DNA of 64,000 nt from Salinimonas iocasae (GTDB taxonomy: Bacteria > Pseudomonadota > Gammaproteobacteria > Enterobacterales > Alteromonadaceae), in assembly GCF_006228385.1 (NCBI RefSeq), contig NZ_CP039852.1:3240001-3304000 (forward strand), written 5' to 3'. Below are positions 8,101 through 17,039 of this stretch, one piece after another. The notes under the pieces were generated by a model. That model was not told the DNA's origin, did no database searches, and was given only the letters and a program-made list of their open reading frames with translations. The translations under genes and the position numbers were made by a program. The stretch's first letter is position 1; each line of letters starts with the position of its first letter.

Positions 8101-9333
8101 ATGGATAATTTTCTTAATGGATGGGCCGAGGCTGCACGCACCAGTCTTGGCTTTTTTTGGATGGCACTGTGGGCCTTTGCGCTGGGCTATGTGATTTCCA
8201 GCCTGATACAACTGCTGGTTACCCGCGAAAAAATGCAGAAAGTCATGCATGGCGGCGATCCCAAAAGCGTATCCCTTGGCACCTTTTTCGGCTTTATTTC
8301 GTCTTCCTGTAGTTTTGCTGCACTGGCAACGACCCGGGCACTGTTTGCAAAAGGCGCAGGCTTTATTCCGGCAATGGCCTTTCTGCTGGCCTCTACCAAC
8401 CTGGTCATAGAACTGGGGTTTGTTATTGCTATTTTTCTGGGCTGGCAGTTTGTGGTCGCCGAGTATATCGGCGGTGTGTTACTTATTCTCAGTGTCTGGT
8501 TGTTTGTGTGGCTCACCCGTCCGGACAAACTTATAAAAAATGTTCGTCAGCGGTTATCAGACAATAGTGACAATGAAGATAACAATCCGCCTTCATTTGC
8601 CGAACTTATCACATCCAAATCTGGCTGGCAAAAGCTTGGCATGAAGTATGTCATGGAATGGCAGATGATATGGAAGGATGTACTAATCGGCTTCACTGTT
8701 GCAGGACTAATTGCCGCCTTCGTTCCTGATGCTTTTTTTGAAGCATTGTTCGTTGGAACCGGCAGCGATGAATCACTGTCCTTCTGGCAAATACTTTTAC
8801 AGACGCTTGTCGGACCGCTGGCGGCATTCTTTACCTTTATCGGATCCATGGGAAATATACCTCTGGCAGCCCTGCTTTTTGATAAAGGTGTCAGCTTTGC
8901 CGGTGTGATGGCGTTTATATTCTCAGACTTAGTTGTTTACCCTGTATTGCGCATTAATGCACGCTACTATGGCTGGAAGATGGCATTTTATATTCTGGGG
9001 CTGCTGCTGGCAGCACTGGTTACGACATCACTTTTACTGCATTACGGATTTAATCTGGCAGGCTTTCTACCTGATACAACATCTTCGGGCAGTATCAGCG
9101 ATCGGAACATGTTTGCGGTAGATTATGGATTTGTCCTTAATCTGGTCTTTATTGCGTTAAGCGGCGTGCTTGTATACTTTTGGCGCGCGGCGAAAAACAG
9201 CCATCAGCATCATGGTCACGACCATGGTGAGAAAAAGCAGTCGCGTTCACTGAGCGAGTGGCTCAACCTTATCCTGGTGGCTGCTTGTATTATCTGGCTT
9301 GTCATTGGCGCCGGTCTGCTAATCGCAGGTTAA
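8101..9333 (+). CDS. YraQ/ArsP-type permease with His-rich loop
   Basis: A polytopic inner membrane protein of about 410 residues in the predicted permease family that includes YraQ and ArsP. Two symmetric halves carry the family signature GTFFGFISSSCSFAALATTRALFAKGAGFIP (quoted here as blocks: GTFFGFISSSCSFAALA, TRALFAKGAGF) and GPLAAFFTFIGSMGNIPLAALL. A cytoplasmic or periplasmic linker near residue 365 reads SHQHHGHDHGEKK and could bind metal ions. ArsP relatives export organoarsenicals, and others are linked with Cu or Zn; the substrate here is unknown. ATG 8101 is chosen; an in-frame TTG at 8050 would add 17 residues with no clear function. A bidirectional terminator follows. Confidence 0.82.
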   Translation: MDNFLNGWAEAARTSLGFFWMALWAFALGYVISSLIQLLVTREKMQKVMHGGDPKSVSLGTFFGFISSSCSFAALATTRALFAKGAGFIPAMAFLLASTNLVIELGFVIAIFLGWQFVVAEYIGGVLLILSVWLFVWLTRPDKLIKNVRQRLSDNSDNEDNNPPSFAELITSKSGWQKLGMKYVMEWQMIWKDVLIGFTVAGLIAAFVPDAFFEALFVGTGSDESLSFWQILLQTLVGPLAAFFTFIGSMGNIPLAALLFDKGVSFAGVMAFIFSDLVVYPVLRINARYYGWKMAFYILGLLLAALVTTSLLLHYGFNLAGFLPDTTSSGSISDRNMFAVDYGFVLNLVFIALSGVLVYFWRAAKNSHQHHGHDHGEKKQSRSLSEWLNLILVAACIIWLVIGAGLLIAG

Positions 9334-9338
9334 ATAAA

Positions 9339-9373
9339 CGCCCCTGGGCAGTATATGCTCAGGGGCGATTTTA
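9339..9373. terminator. Bidirectional terminator between convergent genes
   Basis: An 8-bp GC-rich stem (CGCCCCTG at 9339-9346 with CAGGGGCG at 9359-9366), extended by GGCA/TGCT pairing, is flanked by T-rich sequence on the right and A-rich sequence on the left. It can therefore serve both the permease gene and the aldo/keto reductase gene. Confidence 0.8.
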
Positions 9374-9385
9374 TTTAAGGCCTAA

Positions 9386-10264
9386 TCAGGGTACAGGACG
9401 CTCCAGATTTTCCTGCCAGGCGTTGTCAGGGTCACCACCAAAACACAGATCTTTATTTAATGCATCTATCGCATTTAATTCATCGTCTGTCAGCGTAAAA
9501 CCATCTAAAGCCAGATTCGCCGCAATATGCTTTTCGCTTTCTGATTTAGGAATAACAATTCGCCCTTGCTGAATGTCCCATTTCAAAATGATTTGCCCAG
9601 TGGAGACTTCATACTTTTCAGCCATATCGTTGATAACTTTTTCTGCTACCGGTTTATCCTCAGCTTTCACGTCACTCCATGAGCCTGAGCCCAGTGGCGA
9701 CCAGCATGACACCGCAATACCTTTACTTTCACAATATTCAACCAGCGGCTTTTGCGTCAGGTAGGGGTGCAACTCAATCTGGTTATACACCGGCTTTATC
9801 TCGGCAATTTCAAACAGCTGCTGAATGTCCTGCTTTCTGAAATTAGATAATCCCAGCGACTTTGCTATACCCTCTGCATGCAGCTTTTCCATCGCCTGCC
9901 ATGTCGGGCGTGTTTTTTCCGGGTAAGGCCAGTGGACAAGATACAGGTCGACGTAGTCCATCTGCAGTCGCTCAAGACTTTCATCCATCGCTTTAAATGT
10001 AGACTGGTAGCCCTGTTGGGTATCCCACACTTTGGTGGTGATAAAAAACTGTTCCCGCTGCAACCGGGATTCGGCAATGGCCTGTCCGACACTACGTTCG
10101 TTACCATAAAAAGAGGCGGTATCGATATGACGATAACCCGCATCAATAGCTTTCAGGATAGTATCTTTGACATATCCGTCATCCTGATGCATCTCGCCAA
10201 TTGCGGCTGTACCGAACCCGACCTGGGGGATGGACCGTCCATCGCGTAACTGAATATTCTGCAT
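9386..10264 (-). CDS. Aldo/keto reductase
   Basis: A 292-residue NADPH-dependent aldo/keto reductase with a TIM barrel. The catalytic tetrad is visible: Asp and Tyr in RHIDTASFYGNE, Lys in FFITTKVW and His in LYLVHWPYP. The cofactor-binding C-terminal segment IVIPKSESEKHIAANL is also present. Sequence layout resembles 2,5-diketo-D-gluconate reductase-type enzymes, but the physiological carbonyl substrate cannot be read from sequence. The start ATG at 10264 has AAGGAG six bases upstream and is preferred to the ATG at 10288, which lacks one. It is convergent with the permease gene and separated from the next gene by 116 bp. Confidence 0.9.
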   Translation of the reverse strand: MQNIQLRDGRSIPQVGFGTAAIGEMHQDDGYVKDTILKAIDAGYRHIDTASFYGNERSVGQAIAESRLQREQFFITTKVWDTQQGYQSTFKAMDESLERLQMDYVDLYLVHWPYPEKTRPTWQAMEKLHAEGIAKSLGLSNFRKQDIQQLFEIAEIKPVYNQIELHPYLTQKPLVEYCESKGIAVSCWSPLGSGSWSDVKAEDKPVAEKVINDMAEKYEVSTGQIILKWDIQQGRIVIPKSESEKHIAANLALDGFTLTDDELNAIDALNKDLCFGGDPDNAWQENLERPVP

Positions 10265-10380
10265 CGCGTTCTCCTTATTCTCAGACATAATTGAGGACCT
10301 GCCTGACAGATAAACAGCACTACTGTCGTGCTTTGTTTGATAAGCGAGGGGGAATGCAGAAGATCAGTTAATTAATGTGG

Positions 10381-11370
10381 TTAAGCGAAAGGCAACGCGC
10401 TTTTATTGCGCTGCATCCATAATTCACTTGCCTTTTGCTGCGCCGCTGACAAATCAAGGGATTCCCGTAACATAAGCAAAGCGGTTAAGGTACCTACCAC
10501 GGATTGTTCTGCGTAGCGGTGTGACTGTTCCCCCGCCCATACCGCCAGCATCGTAGCGACATTCATATGACGCTCTTTCAGTGCCCAGTCGCCGTCATAG
10601 GCATCAAAAGTAACCTCTTCAGTGACGCCATTTCGGGTGAGATGTAACCGGGTATCGCGTTCCCGATTTACTTCAGGATCTCCGCCGTCACCCCGAAAGC
10701 ACAGTGAATCGTAGTCACTAAACAATTCGTTGACACGCGCATGCTTGATATCCAGGCCAGTGTGAAAGACGCCCTGAACACTGAAGTCGCTCTGTGTTGG
10801 ATTAAGTAATCGCCCGAGCGTGTTCGCACAGGAACGTAATCCAAATACTTCCCTGAGTTTAATAATGTCATCCAGCGGCTTGAGCACAACCGACAAATCA
10901 AGGTAGCTGGCATTTTTATGCTGTAACTGTGTATGTGCCTGCTCGACCGTATTGACCTCGGACAAGCCGAGACCGGGCAGTACATAACTGGCGTACATGC
11001 GGCCGGAGCCAGGCTCATGGGCACCATGCATAAAGACTTTATATCCGGCACGTGCCATACATGCCAGGCTAAGTAAAAACCACGGTAACTGGCGGCGTTT
11101 ACCGGCATAGCACCCTACATCCAGCGTACTGCCCAGAGCGGTAACATCACTGCCAATCAGCTCTCTGCATGCCTGTAAAAAGCCGGCAATTTCTTCGGGG
11201 GTTTCCTCACGCGTGCGAAGCAGCATTAAAAATGCGCCACGCTGTTCACCGGTAACCTTGCCGGCCAGCACCATCTTCATAGCCTCGTAAGCTTCGCATT
11301 GCGTCAGGCTGCGACTGCCCTTCTGGCCTTTGCCGATAATTTTTATATATTGACTGAATGTCGCGGACAA
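10381..11370 (-). CDS. YbiB-like glycosyl transferase family protein (TrpD2)
   Basis: A 329-residue homologue of anthranilate phosphoribosyltransferase. The N-terminal helical domain (SLTQCEAYEAMKMVLAGKVT, EQRGAFLMLLRTREETPEEIAGF) and the Gly-rich strands of the nucleoside phosphorylase class III fold can be followed. Canonical TrpD motifs are altered: the KHGNR-type loop reads MHGAHEPGSGR, and the region after it differs, as in E. coli YbiB (TrpD2), a nucleic-acid-binding dimer without TrpD activity. There are no other trp genes nearby, which agrees with a non-biosynthetic role. The gene has its own unit; the sulP terminator lies upstream. Confidence 0.78.
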   Translation of the reverse strand: MSATFSQYIKIIGKGQKGSRSLTQCEAYEAMKMVLAGKVTGEQRGAFLMLLRTREETPEEIAGFLQACRELIGSDVTALGSTLDVGCYAGKRRQLPWFLLSLACMARAGYKVFMHGAHEPGSGRMYASYVLPGLGLSEVNTVEQAHTQLQHKNASYLDLSVVLKPLDDIIKLREVFGLRSCANTLGRLLNPTQSDFSVQGVFHTGLDIKHARVNELFSDYDSLCFRGDGGDPEVNRERDTRLHLTRNGVTEEVTFDAYDGDWALKERHMNVATMLAVWAGEQSHRYAEQSVVGTLTALLMLRESLDLSAAQQKASELWMQRNKSALPFA

Positions 11371-11432
11371 AGCGTTCCCCTATTAAATATCAATAAGTAC
11401 TGTAGCAGCCATCTCATTTAAACTGTAGTGAC

Positions 11433-11465
11433 AAAAAAACCCGCTACGACCAGAGTCGAAGCGGG
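11433..11465 (-). terminator. Terminator of the sulP gene
   Basis: On the minus strand an 11-bp stem with one mismatch (11440-11450 with 11455-11465, core AGCGGG/CCCGCT) is followed by seven T residues (A run at 11433-11439 on the plus strand). It sits about 20 bp after the SulP stop and before the YbiB-like gene. Confidence 0.85.
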
Positions 11466-11486
11466 CTTTTAATATCACGGCTAACC

Positions 11487-13052
11487 CTAGCCCAGTTGGT
11501 CTGAGGCCACCTTATAGCGTGGATCTTCTACTACGTTGATCTCAACGAACTTGTTGGCCTTCTTGAGCAAAGCCCGGCAGTCGCTGCTAATGTGGCGAAT
11601 ATGCAGTTTCTTACCTTGTTGCTCATATTTATCTGCCAACGTATCCAGCGCATCCACGCCGGATGAATCCCAGACGCGGCTTTTGTTAAAATCGATCACT
11701 ACATCCTGCGGATCGTTGGCCACATCGAACAAATCTTTGAAATGACTGATTGAGCCAAAAAAGAGCGGCCCGTCCAGTTCATAGACCTTCCAGCCATCGT
11801 TATCAATATGGGTTTTCGCCCCAATGTGCCGAGCGTGTTTCCAGGCAAAAACCAGCGCTGATACAATGACACCAACGATAACGGCGATGGCCAGGTCGGC
11901 GATTACCGTAACCCCGGTAACCAGGAACAGCACAAACGCATCTTCGCGGTTGACCCCGCGGACAATTCTGAATGACGCCCACTCAAAGGTGGCAATAACC
12001 ACAACAAACATAACGCCAACCAGCGCGGCCAGCGGTATCATTTCAATCAATGGTGCGGCGAATAGAATAAAGCCCAACAAGACTAACGCTGCAGTAATGC
12101 CTGACAAGCGACCACGGCCACCAGAGTTAATATTAATCATGCTCTGACCAATCATTGCGCAACCGCCCATGCCACCAAAGAAGCCATTTACGCTGTTGGC
12201 AACACCCTGACCTACACACTCTCTGTTGCCGCGGCCGCGGGTATCTGTCATCTCATCAATAAGGGTAAGCGTTAGTAGCGATTCAATCAGGCCAACCAGG
12301 CACAGTATTATGGAGGTTGGCAGCACAATCATAACGGTTTCCCATGTCATCGGAACCATCGGTATTGAGAAGGTAGGCAGTTCTCCGGCCAGTGTGGCCG
12401 TTGCTTTTTGGTCAGCAGGTAGCAAGTCACGAACAAAATCAATAACCGTGCGCGCTTCCAGACCCATGGTATGGACCAGTACCGTGACAACAATAATTGC
12501 TACCAGCGATGCAGGAACCGCTTTGGTCAGCTTAGGCAACAGATAAATGATAGCCATAGTGAGGCCCACCAGTCCCAGCATCATGTATAACATGGTGCCT
12601 TCCATCCATTGCCACTCGCCTACTGCATTTTGCACCTTGAACTGACCAAGTTGCGCCAGGAAAATCACAATCGCCAGACCGTTTACAAAGCCCAGCATTA
12701 CAGGGTATGGGACCAGCCGGATAAATTTACCCAGTCGGAAAACACCACAGAGAATCTGTAGTACCCCCGCCAATACCACCGCGGCAAATAGGTACTGCAC
12801 GCCGTGCTCGGCCACCAGCGCAACCGTGACCACGGCCATGGCTCCGGTCGCGCCAGAAATCATGCCGGGGCGGCCGCCGATGGCAGACGTAATCAGTCCC
12901 ATCATGAATGCGGCATACAGCCCTATCATCGGCTCTACACCTGCAACAAATGCAAAAGCAACCGCTTCGGGAACCAGCGCAAGGGCAACGGTAATTCCGG
13001 ATAGCACATCGTTTTTCACATTGCTGTCTTTGTTATTAATCAAATCAAACAT
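11487..13052 (-). CDS. SulP family inorganic anion transporter with STAS domain
   Basis: A 521-residue inner membrane transporter. The first 400 residues form the SulP/SLC26 transmembrane core ([52 protein letters not shown] in separate blocks) and the last 120 form a cytoplasmic STAS domain ([40 protein letters not shown]). Family members carry sulfate, bicarbonate or other anions with Na+ or H+. The short linker and compact STAS domain resemble marine bicarbonate or sulfate carriers, but no carbonic anhydrase or cys gene adjoins it, so the substrate remains open. It is divergent from the small membrane protein gene at 13328, and the shared 275-bp region holds a 17-bp palindrome. Confidence 0.9.
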   Translation of the reverse strand: MFDLINNKDSNVKNDVLSGITVALALVPEAVAFAFVAGVEPMIGLYAAFMMGLITSAIGGRPGMISGATGAMAVVTVALVAEHGVQYLFAAVVLAGVLQILCGVFRLGKFIRLVPYPVMLGFVNGLAIVIFLAQLGQFKVQNAVGEWQWMEGTMLYMMLGLVGLTMAIIYLLPKLTKAVPASLVAIIVVTVLVHTMGLEARTVIDFVRDLLPADQKATATLAGELPTFSIPMVPMTWETVMIVLPTSIILCLVGLIESLLTLTLIDEMTDTRGRGNRECVGQGVANSVNGFFGGMGGCAMIGQSMININSGGRGRLSGITAALVLLGFILFAAPLIEMIPLAALVGVMFVVVIATFEWASFRIVRGVNREDAFVLFLVTGVTVIADLAIAVIVGVIVSALVFAWKHARHIGAKTHIDNDGWKVYELDGPLFFGSISHFKDLFDVANDPQDVVIDFNKSRVWDSSGVDALDTLADKYEQQGKKLHIRHISSDCRALLKKANKFVEINVVEDPRYKVASDQLG

Positions 13053-13164
13053 GACTTTCCAATGAGATGTATGGTTAAAAATCGGGCGGCGATTCTATCA
13101 CCATCCAGGGGTAAAGTCCTTTAACAGAATGTTAAACCTGATTTTTTCATTAATTTGCTAAAGC

Positions 13165-13181
13165 AAGGTCAGGCTGACCTT
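13165..13181. promoter_or_regulatory. 17-bp perfect palindrome upstream of sulP
   Basis: AAGGTCAG, a central G, then CTGACCTT form a perfect 8-1-8 inverted repeat 113 bp upstream of the SulP start and 147 bp before the gene at 13328. There is no T run, so it is more like an operator than a terminator. The binding protein is unknown. Confidence 0.45.
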
Positions 13182-13327
13182 AAGGCGACAGAAAATGATT
13201 CGTTGTCGTAGTGTTTCAGTGGCCATTGCATACAGGACGCAGTGCAGGCAAACTAACGGCTTTAGCCTGTTTTTGCGGATTTAGCATTCAGGCTTACAGA
13301 TACATTACTCAATGAAGGGGACGGCCC

Positions 13328-13612
13328 GTGGTACCTTATTTGTTAACCGGTTTATCGGTATTGGTAGCCGGTGTAATTCACTGGAGCGCACCACATGCTT
13401 TTTGGCGCGCAACACTGACTTCTACTGCAACAATTTTACTGCTATCAATTGCAGCATTATTTATCTTCCAGTCGTCAGGATTTCTGGTTAGTGAAGAAAC
13501 CGGACAAAGTGCAGATATCGCAGATTCTTTATTACTAGTAACCGGACTGGTGTCTTTCTTTGGTCTGCTAATTTCAATTTTTGTCGGCTGGTTTTTACGC
13601 GCAATCAGATAG
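13328..13612 (+). CDS. Small uncharacterised membrane protein
   Basis: A 94-residue protein with three predicted membrane helices (about residues 3-20, 28-47 and 68-90). It contains an acidic linker (SEETGQSADIAD) between the second and third. I do not recognise the family. A GTG start with AGGGG seven bases upstream is well supported. It is divergent from the SulP gene and convergent with the PAP2 gene, from which it is separated by 20 bp containing an imperfect GCGGG/CCCGC hairpin. No function is proposed. Confidence 0.6.
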   Translation: MVPYLLTGLSVLVAGVIHWSAPHAFWRATLTSTATILLLSIAALFIFQSSGFLVSEETGQSADIADSLLLVTGLVSFFGLLISIFVGWFLRAIR

Positions 13613-13632
13613 CGGGCTGTTCAGACCCGCAC

Positions 13633-14355
13633 TTAGCTCCTTTCAGCTTTATGATTTTGTACAGCGATGCGGTACCAGATGATGACCCACACCGCGGCAC
13701 CTAACCAGCCGGCCAGGATATCGGTGGGCCAGTGCACGCCCAGATAGACACGGCTAAAGCCAATGAACAGCGTGGTAATTCCTGCAACAATGAAAAACAG
13801 ACGCCGTACATTTCTCAGACTGGTTACACATAAACTGGCTGCAGCTAAAGTAAAGTAAGTAATCGCTGACATCATAGCGTGCGCGGAAGGGAAGCTGCTG
13901 GTGAATACCCGGGTGCCGTGGCCGACCAGATCAGGACGTGGTCGGGTAAAGCCGTGCTTCAGCGCAAAGGTGACTGCCAGCGCCAGCAAAATTCCTGCGA
14001 CCATTTGCATTGCTAACCTTGCATGACCCACAAGATACAAAAGTAATGCCCCAAGGCCTGTAAGGTAGAGTAAAACCCAGTTACTGCCTAACGCAGTAAT
14101 ATCCCGCATTCCTTCTTCCAGCCACCCCGGGCCCAACGGGTCGGCCAGATTTCCATCAACACGAAGCCCTTTAATGATCATCGTATCAATAGCAGGCGTG
14201 TTATCCAGGGTAACCCAGACAGCCAGCAGCCCGAACAGGACCAGTGATAAACCGGCTGTCCAGCTTAGTTGTCGGTTACTCGGCTTTTTAAAATACATAC
14301 TGTGAGACATAGGCATCGTATACTTATTCAATCCGTTACCAATGGATACTGCCAT
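13633..14355 (-). CDS. PAP2 family lipid phosphatase
   Basis: A polytopic membrane protein of up to 240 residues with the three phosphatase motifs of the PAP2 superfamily: KHGFTRPRP (K-x6-RP), SSFPSAHAM (PSGH type) and SRVYLGVHWPTDILAG (SR-x5-H-x3-D). Members hydrolyse phosphatidic acid, phosphatidylglycerophosphate or undecaprenyl diphosphate on the periplasmic face. About six membrane helices are present, and the extended loop after the first helix fits this topology. The annotated ATG at 14355 has no ribosome site; ATGs at 14316, 14310 and 14298 are possible and would remove a polar N-terminal tail. The substrate cannot be told from sequence. Confidence 0.87.
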   Translation of the reverse strand: MAVSIGNGLNKYTMPMSHSMYFKKPSNRQLSWTAGLSLVLFGLLAVWVTLDNTPAIDTMIIKGLRVDGNLADPLGPGWLEEGMRDITALGSNWVLLYLTGLGALLLYLVGHARLAMQMVAGILLALAVTFALKHGFTRPRPDLVGHGTRVFTSSFPSAHAMMSAITYFTLAAASLCVTSLRNVRRLFFIVAGITTLFIGFSRVYLGVHWPTDILAGWLGAAVWVIIWYRIAVQNHKAERS

Positions 14356-14427
14356 TTACGCGCTAGAGATTAGCCAACAGTTGTCTTCTATCTGGTAGAC
14401 TATGTGTTTTGTCCTGCTTGCCATTTT

Positions 14428-15360
14428 ATGTACGGATTCATAACCAATACCCTGGGCCCCGTTCTTGTGCTGCTAATGATGGGCTATTTGCTATATCGTC
14501 GCGGCATGCTTAATGACACATTTATAGAAACAGGCTCAAAACTTGTTTTTAATCTGGCATTACCTGCCTTATTGTTTCTTGCCATTGCTACTGCCGATTT
14601 TTCAAAAGCTGCCAACCCCCACCTCATCCTGTTAGGTATCGTCTGTACCTTTAGTTATTTTCTGGCACTCATGGCATTCAGCCACTTCTTTGTTACGCCT
14701 CAAAATGCACGTGGTGTCGTTATACAGGGCGGGTTCAGAGCCAACATGGGTATTATCGGATTGGCTTATTGCGCCAACACCTATGGCTCTGAAGGCCTTG
14801 CCGTAGCATCGGTTTATTTAGGCGGGGTTACCGTACTTTTTAATATTCTTTCGGTGTTTGTACTGAATTTCTATCTTGATGGTGAGCGGTCGGTGTCACA
14901 ACACATTCGCGGTGTTCTTACCAACCCCTTAATCGTTGCTATTGCCTGCGCGTTGCCACTTTCCTATTTTGAAATTGCTCTGCCAGCTTTTATAGAATCC
15001 ACCGGAGAGTATTTTGCTCAGTTAACATTACCACTGGCACTGATCTGTACGGGCGCCACGCTGGAGTTTCGTTCGTTTTCCGGTGACAGTAGAAATTTAA
15101 TCATTGCCACGGTAAGCAAGTGCTTACTTTACCCATTATTTTTAACAGGTTGTGCGTATTGGGTGGGCTTCAGACATATGGAATTGGGTATTGTGATGCT
15201 GTTAAGTATCGCACCTACCGCCGCTGCCAGTTATATCATGGCGCGCAATCTTGGTGGTGATCCGAGACTTGCAGCCAGTATTATCGCACTGACTACCATC
15301 GTTTCATTACCTGTGACTGCGCTGGCATTCTCGGCACTGGCTTCAGCCAACTTACTTTAA
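14428..15360 (+). CDS. AEC family transporter
   Basis: A 310-residue inner membrane protein with ten hydrophobic segments arranged as two repeats of five, typical of the auxin efflux carrier (AEC) family. Conserved blocks are LPALLFLAIA, GGFRANMGIIGLAY, LTNPLIVAIACALPLSYF and APTAAASYIMARNLGGD. Bacterial AEC proteins carry organic acids such as malate or are of unknown substrate. ATG 14428 is preferred; an in-frame GTG at 14404 would add eight residues (MFCPACHF) not usual for the family. A truncated hydrolase remnant follows it. Confidence 0.83.
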   Translation: MYGFITNTLGPVLVLLMMGYLLYRRGMLNDTFIETGSKLVFNLALPALLFLAIATADFSKAANPHLILLGIVCTFSYFLALMAFSHFFVTPQNARGVVIQGGFRANMGIIGLAYCANTYGSEGLAVASVYLGGVTVLFNILSVFVLNFYLDGERSVSQHIRGVLTNPLIVAIACALPLSYFEIALPAFIESTGEYFAQLTLPLALICTGATLEFRSFSGDSRNLIIATVSKCLLYPLFLTGCAYWVGFRHMELGIVMLLSIAPTAAASYIMARNLGGDPRLAASIIALTTIVSLPVTALAFSALASANLL

Positions 15361-15474
15361 AGGGCTACAACGCATAATCCAAAAAATTAACCCTATCCCT
15401 TTACAATACATTCAACAAATACAATCAGGTTCATCAGCATGTGGCTGATAATTCAGTTCCAGGGGTTGCGATGA

Positions 15475-15777
15475 GAAGACAACGTTTTACTTAGCAAGCT
15501 CATCCCCGATTATGCGCACAATGAAGAGGCCGCCCTTAAAGCCCGTTCGGCAATTTACTGGGCCGATGAGCTGCCCAAAGCGCCGGTCCTGTTGCTGCAT
15601 GCTAAAGATGACGAGCGAGTTAGCTTCGATAACGCCACCAAAATGGCAGCACAGCTTGAAAAACACGGCATCACGCACAATCTGGTTTCATTTGAAAACG
15701 GTGGCCACGACCTTCGTGGTCATCAGGAAGAAAGAAAATCATTAATTCTGGATTGGTTTGAAACGCACCTTCGATAA
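15475..15777 (+). pseudogene. Remnant of an alpha/beta hydrolase (prolyl oligopeptidase type), C-terminal end only
   Basis: From 15475 to the stop at 15777 one frame encodes about 100 residues that look like the end of an S9-type alpha/beta hydrolase: IYWADELPKAPVLLLHAKDD holds the catalytic Asp and FENGGHDLRGH the catalytic His. The nucleophile-Ser region and everything before it are absent, and a TGA at 15472 closes the frame upstream. No start codon with a ribosome site fits, although internal TTG codons exist. The 110 bp between the AEC gene and this frame show no further hydrolase sequence that I can recognise. It is best read as a deletion remnant. Confidence 0.75.
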
Positions 15778-15841
15778 CCAGTAGGTTCGTGCCAGGCGTT
15801 CGCAAAATTCTGACTGTTTATTCGAAAAATCCATAAATATA

Positions 15842-15856
15842 TGAGAATAATTCTCA
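15842..15856. promoter_or_regulatory. Fur box
   Basis: TGAGAAT-A-ATTCTCA is a perfect 7-1-7 palindrome. It differs from the classical Fur core TGATAATnATTATCA at one symmetric position. It lies 35 bp before the siderophore-interacting protein start, where it would cover the promoter, so iron repression of that gene is expected. Confidence 0.85.
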
Positions 15857-15890
15857 CTTACAATATTAGTTTTCGTTTTATGGATAACCT

Positions 15891-16706
15891 ATGTCACAGC
15901 GCCCACAACCACGCAAAGCCGCGCCATATTTACTGACTGTTATTAATAATACCTTACTGACACCCAATATGCGCCGGCTCACGCTATCGGGCGCACAACT
16001 CGCGCGCTTTCCCGATATATCTGCATCGCATTACGTAAAATTGTTGTTTGATTTTGATGGTCAGCCAATCACTACAACAGAGGTGTCGCCGGACGACGCA
16101 CTGATGCGCACCTATACGGTACGCGCAATAAACCAGGCCGAACAGACGATGTGCATCGATGTTGTTATGCACGCACATAATACGGACTGCGACGAGCACT
16201 CTGGCCCGGCCTCGCGGTGGGCGGCAAGTGCAAAACCCGGCGATAGCATTGCAGTGGCAGGTCCGGGGTCGTCCAAAGGATTGGCGCAAACACGTGACTG
16301 GGTGCTTTTCATTGGTGATATGACTGCCCTGCCTGCAATTTCTGCTTATCTGGAAGTTTTACCTGAAGATACGAGAGGCTATGCAATCATTGAAATTATC
16401 AGTGAGCATGACAAACAGGCACTCAACAAACCTGAAGGCGTGCAGATTATCTGGGCAGAACAGGATACCGGTGCATTCCAACGGCATGTTGAAACGCTTG
16501 TATGGTTACCCGGCACTCCCGGAGTATGGATAGCCTGTGAGTTTTCACAAATGCGGGCACTTCGACAACTGATGACTAATAGATTTGCGCTTCCCCACCA
16601 GCAACTATACGTGAGTAGTTACTGGCGGAAGGGACGTAGCGAAGATCAACATAAATTAGACAAACAAAACGACCTTAAAGCGTATGCAATGTCCCGGCGT
16701 GGCTAA
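15891..16706 (+). CDS. Siderophore-interacting protein (NADPH-dependent ferric-chelate reductase)
   Basis: A 271-residue cytoplasmic flavoprotein of the SIP/ViuB/YqjH family that reduces ferric siderophore complexes and releases iron. The FAD-binding barrel shows MRTYTVRA (the R-x-Y-[ST]-[ILV]-R FAD motif) near residue 75 and SGPASRWAASAKPGDSIAVAGPGSS at about 110-135 (read as DEHSGPASRWA and AGPGSS). The NAD(P)H domain shows FIGDMTALPAISAYL near residue 150 and WIACEFSQMRALRQL near 220. The C-terminal YWRKGRSEDQHK is also typical. A perfect Fur box lies 35 bp upstream. No siderophore receptor or biosynthesis gene is adjacent. Confidence 0.92.
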   Translation: MSQRPQPRKAAPYLLTVINNTLLTPNMRRLTLSGAQLARFPDISASHYVKLLFDFDGQPITTTEVSPDDALMRTYTVRAINQAEQTMCIDVVMHAHNTDCDEHSGPASRWAASAKPGDSIAVAGPGSSKGLAQTRDWVLFIGDMTALPAISAYLEVLPEDTRGYAIIEIISEHDKQALNKPEGVQIIWAEQDTGAFQRHVETLVWLPGTPGVWIACEFSQMRALRQLMTNRFALPHQQLYVSSYWRKGRSEDQHKLDKQNDLKAYAMSRRG

Positions 16707-16707
16707 G

Positions 16708-17025
16708 TCAAACTGACTTTTCACCACCCCGGCACTGCGGAGATGCGTTGACAGAGCCACCTCGCTTTTCCCACTCTTCTGGCGTGTAGGTATGTAGCGC
16801 TAACGCGTGCACCGGTCCTTCAAGCGCATCGGCCAACAGCGCGTTCACCTGACGGTGACGGCCAATCAAACGACTACCGTCGAACTGCTCGCTGACCACA
16901 GTGACTTTGAAGTGGCTTTGTGCGCCATCAGGTACATTGTGCATGTGGCTCTCGTCCTGCACATCCAGAAAAACGGGCGTCAGATGCTCGTTAAGCTTTT
17001 GCTCAATATAGGATTTTACTTGCAT
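16708..17025 (-). CDS. bolA: BolA family protein
   Basis: A 105-residue BolA-like protein. BolA proteins pair with monothiol glutaredoxins through a [2Fe-2S] cluster and also act on transcription and cell shape under stress. The motif HFKVTVVSEQFDGSRLIGRHRQVNALLADAL, read as FDGSRLIGRHRQVNALL, contains the invariant His of the RHR segment, and VHALALHTYTPEEW completes the KH-like fold. AGGTG lies seven bases before ATG 17025. It ends one base after the convergent siderophore-interacting gene and lies 14 bp after the AlkB-like gene on the same strand, so the two may be co-transcribed. Confidence 0.92.
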   Translation of the reverse strand: MQVKSYIEQKLNEHLTPVFLDVQDESHMHNVPDGAQSHFKVTVVSEQFDGSRLIGRHRQVNALLADALEGPVHALALHTYTPEEWEKRGGSVNASPQCRGGEKSV

Positions 17026-17039
17026 GACCGGACACCTGC

